Positions 62,642-64,000 of a stretch of DNA of 64,000 nt are shown here, one piece after another. Position 1 is the stretch's first letter, and every line of letters begins with the position of its first letter. The DNA is from Varroa destructor. Lineage: Eukaryota > Arthropoda > Arachnida > Mesostigmata > Varroidae. The stretch is taken from NCBI RefSeq assembly GCF_002443255.2, contig NW_019211454.1, positions 25,861,344-25,925,343 on the forward strand, read 5' to 3'. The notes beneath the pieces were generated by a model. The model did not search any database and was not told the DNA's origin. It saw only the letters and a list, made by a program, of their open reading frames with translations. A program made the position numbers and the translations under genes.

Positions 62642-63197
62642 AGTAATAGAACTTGAACAAAAGAGCAGAATTCATATTATAGAAGTTTTAGCAGCGGAGG
62701 TGATGGGAGTAAAGCAGTAAGATGACCGAAATTGAACATCCTTCAAAGTATAATACACAAAAAATTAGGGTTGCTTCTTTGTTGTAAGTTCTGAGTTCTC
62801 AAAAGGATGTACGCTAGAAATATCAGAAGATGAGCTCGGCAGCAGGTTTACTTTGGCTATTCATTCACACGATGTTTTCCGATCAGTTCATGCGATCAAA
62901 CATAATATGTCATCTTAAATCAGTTTCTTCTTTTACTGCTAGCTAATTTATCTCTAGCACCGTTGTTGTTACCAAGTTACTGAAATGTCTAGACATTTGC
63001 TGATGATGAGTATACGTCCTAGCTAACGCGATCCGATAGTCTCGTATAGATAGATATTAAAACAGCTCGCTGTCGTCCAAGATACTCTATGGTATCACTA
63101 AAAGAGAAAGTAGATAAAAGTATCCACCTTCGGTATTATGCAATAGCAATGGCAGAGTCTATTGAATCGGGAATTGTTAGAAAAGGCTTGCTAATAT

Positions 63198-63198
<1 letters not shown>

Positions 63199-63230
<32 letters not shown>
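63199..63230. repeat. (TA)n microsatellite
   Basis: About 16 TA units, the longest TA run in the window. Confidence 0.97.
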
Positions 63231-63233
<3 letters not shown>

Positions 63234-64000
63234 GCCTGCCTTTCTATCACGCTTGAACGGTTTTGCGATGATGAATAGCTTGTTTTAATAGCCTCGTAAC
63301 GCTAGAGACGCCGTCGCTCGATCATCATCATAATAATCATTCGACATCAATGATAAATGCTTATACACACTTTACAATGACGAGCTGTGTATGGGTACGC
63401 AGAGGCTCGCCAAAACATCCGTCCCTTATCGTAGTGTTTTTGTGTCAAGACATAGACTCCAACTTGCTAGATCAATAACGATAGTCAAAAAAATATTTTG
63501 TTTTTGGGCTTTCTTCTGCCAACATTTGGAACACACTAAACTTCCTAACTTACTTTATTTGGGTTTACACAACCATCCTTACCGTTCGAATATCATACGA
63601 GTTTCTTCCAGAATAAAACAGTCTTTTGCAAAGCGACTGATTTATAGATGCATCTGAAGACTTCTGCTCATCTGTTCTGTTTCATTTGCCTTAAAAGGAA
63701 TGCTGCTTAAATATGAACAGGTCTTATTAAATAGAGCGAAATCTAAACTACAGCAAGACGCAACCAAATTTAGGCCCCGCCAAAACCTCTAATCAGGTTC
63801 CGCGTTTTTTTTGAAGATTGTCTAGAAAATTACTATTCATTCTCGATCTAAAGGTTGTCTGAATGTAGCGCCTTTGGTTTCTGGTATAGACTTTACACTA
63901 AGATGAGTTTGTTTTCTGCGATGTGAGCAGTGCTATAGACACATACACCTAGTCGACGATGAAGTTTTATTGTATTCATTCGATTAAAGGCAATCAAAAG

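Larger units (their letters stand above)
57175..64000 (+). other. Probable E74 3' UTR and downstream flank; no gene seen
   Basis: No reading frame here resembles a protein. From about 57.9 to 61 kb the plus strand is strongly A-rich and T-poor, as a long 3' UTR may be. Candidate AATAAA signals are at 59332, 59349, 60255, 60538, 60940, 62532 and 63612; I cannot tell which is used. A Pumilio-type TGTAAATA lies at 57820. The stretch also holds AAT/ATT, CA, GAC/GAT and TA microsatellites. The 3' end of the transcript is not determined. Confidence 0.5.

Noticed and set aside
1..64000. CRISPR arrays, operons, rRNA, complete transposons or viral genes
   Set aside because: None seen: no regularly spaced repeats of that kind, no transposase or polymerase-like frame, and the splicing and UTR structure are eukaryotic.

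Overview
The window is eukaryotic and most likely from an arthropod. It carries one gene that can be named with certainty: a plus-strand homologue of the ecdysone-induced ETS factor E74 (Eip74EF), spread over 42.0-57.2 kb in at least four exons with GT-AG introns of about 6.6 kb, 6.8 kb and 179 bp. The ETS domain, the C-terminal tail ending the protein just after the domain, and the upstream [16 protein letters not shown] segment are of the E74 type. A parasitiform mite or other chelicerate is my guess for the host; the sequence does not settle it. There is no bacterial, viral or transposon coding content.

Layout. 1-10.3 kb: no supported gene; microsatellites, a hairpin, and a tRNA-Arg-like fragment. 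10.28-10.51 kb: a candidate TATA/initiator promoter and a possible non-coding first exon. 10.5-41.2 kb: no supported gene; rich in imperfect CAG/CTG, GCC and dinucleotide repeats, probably long intron or upstream intergenic DNA. 41.2-41.45 kb: a GC-rich block that reads either as a minus-strand terminal coding exon or as a plus-strand leader exon ending at a consensus donor. 42.0-42.34 kb: first E74 coding exon. 42.34-48.89 kb: intron 1, with two hairpins and a possible tiny nested secreted-peptide gene with its own TATA box. 48.89-49.30 kb: second coding exon, with poly-Gln and long poly-Ser. 49.30-56.10 kb: intron 2, with a tRNA-derived element. 56.10-56.89 and 57.07-57.17 kb: third and fourth coding exons, holding the ETS domain. 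57.17-64.0 kb: probable long A-rich 3' UTR and flank with several poly(A) signals.

How it works together. In insects E74 is an early gene of the ecdysone cascade that binds GGA-core sites in late-gene promoters and uses alternative promoters to make isoforms sharing the ETS C-terminus. Here only one N-terminal coding exon is visible. The exon phases fit: each split codon rejoins in frame, giving a predicted protein of about 528 residues. No insect E74A-type N-terminal exon was found, so either this is a short, E74B-like isoform or the other N-terminus lies outside the window.
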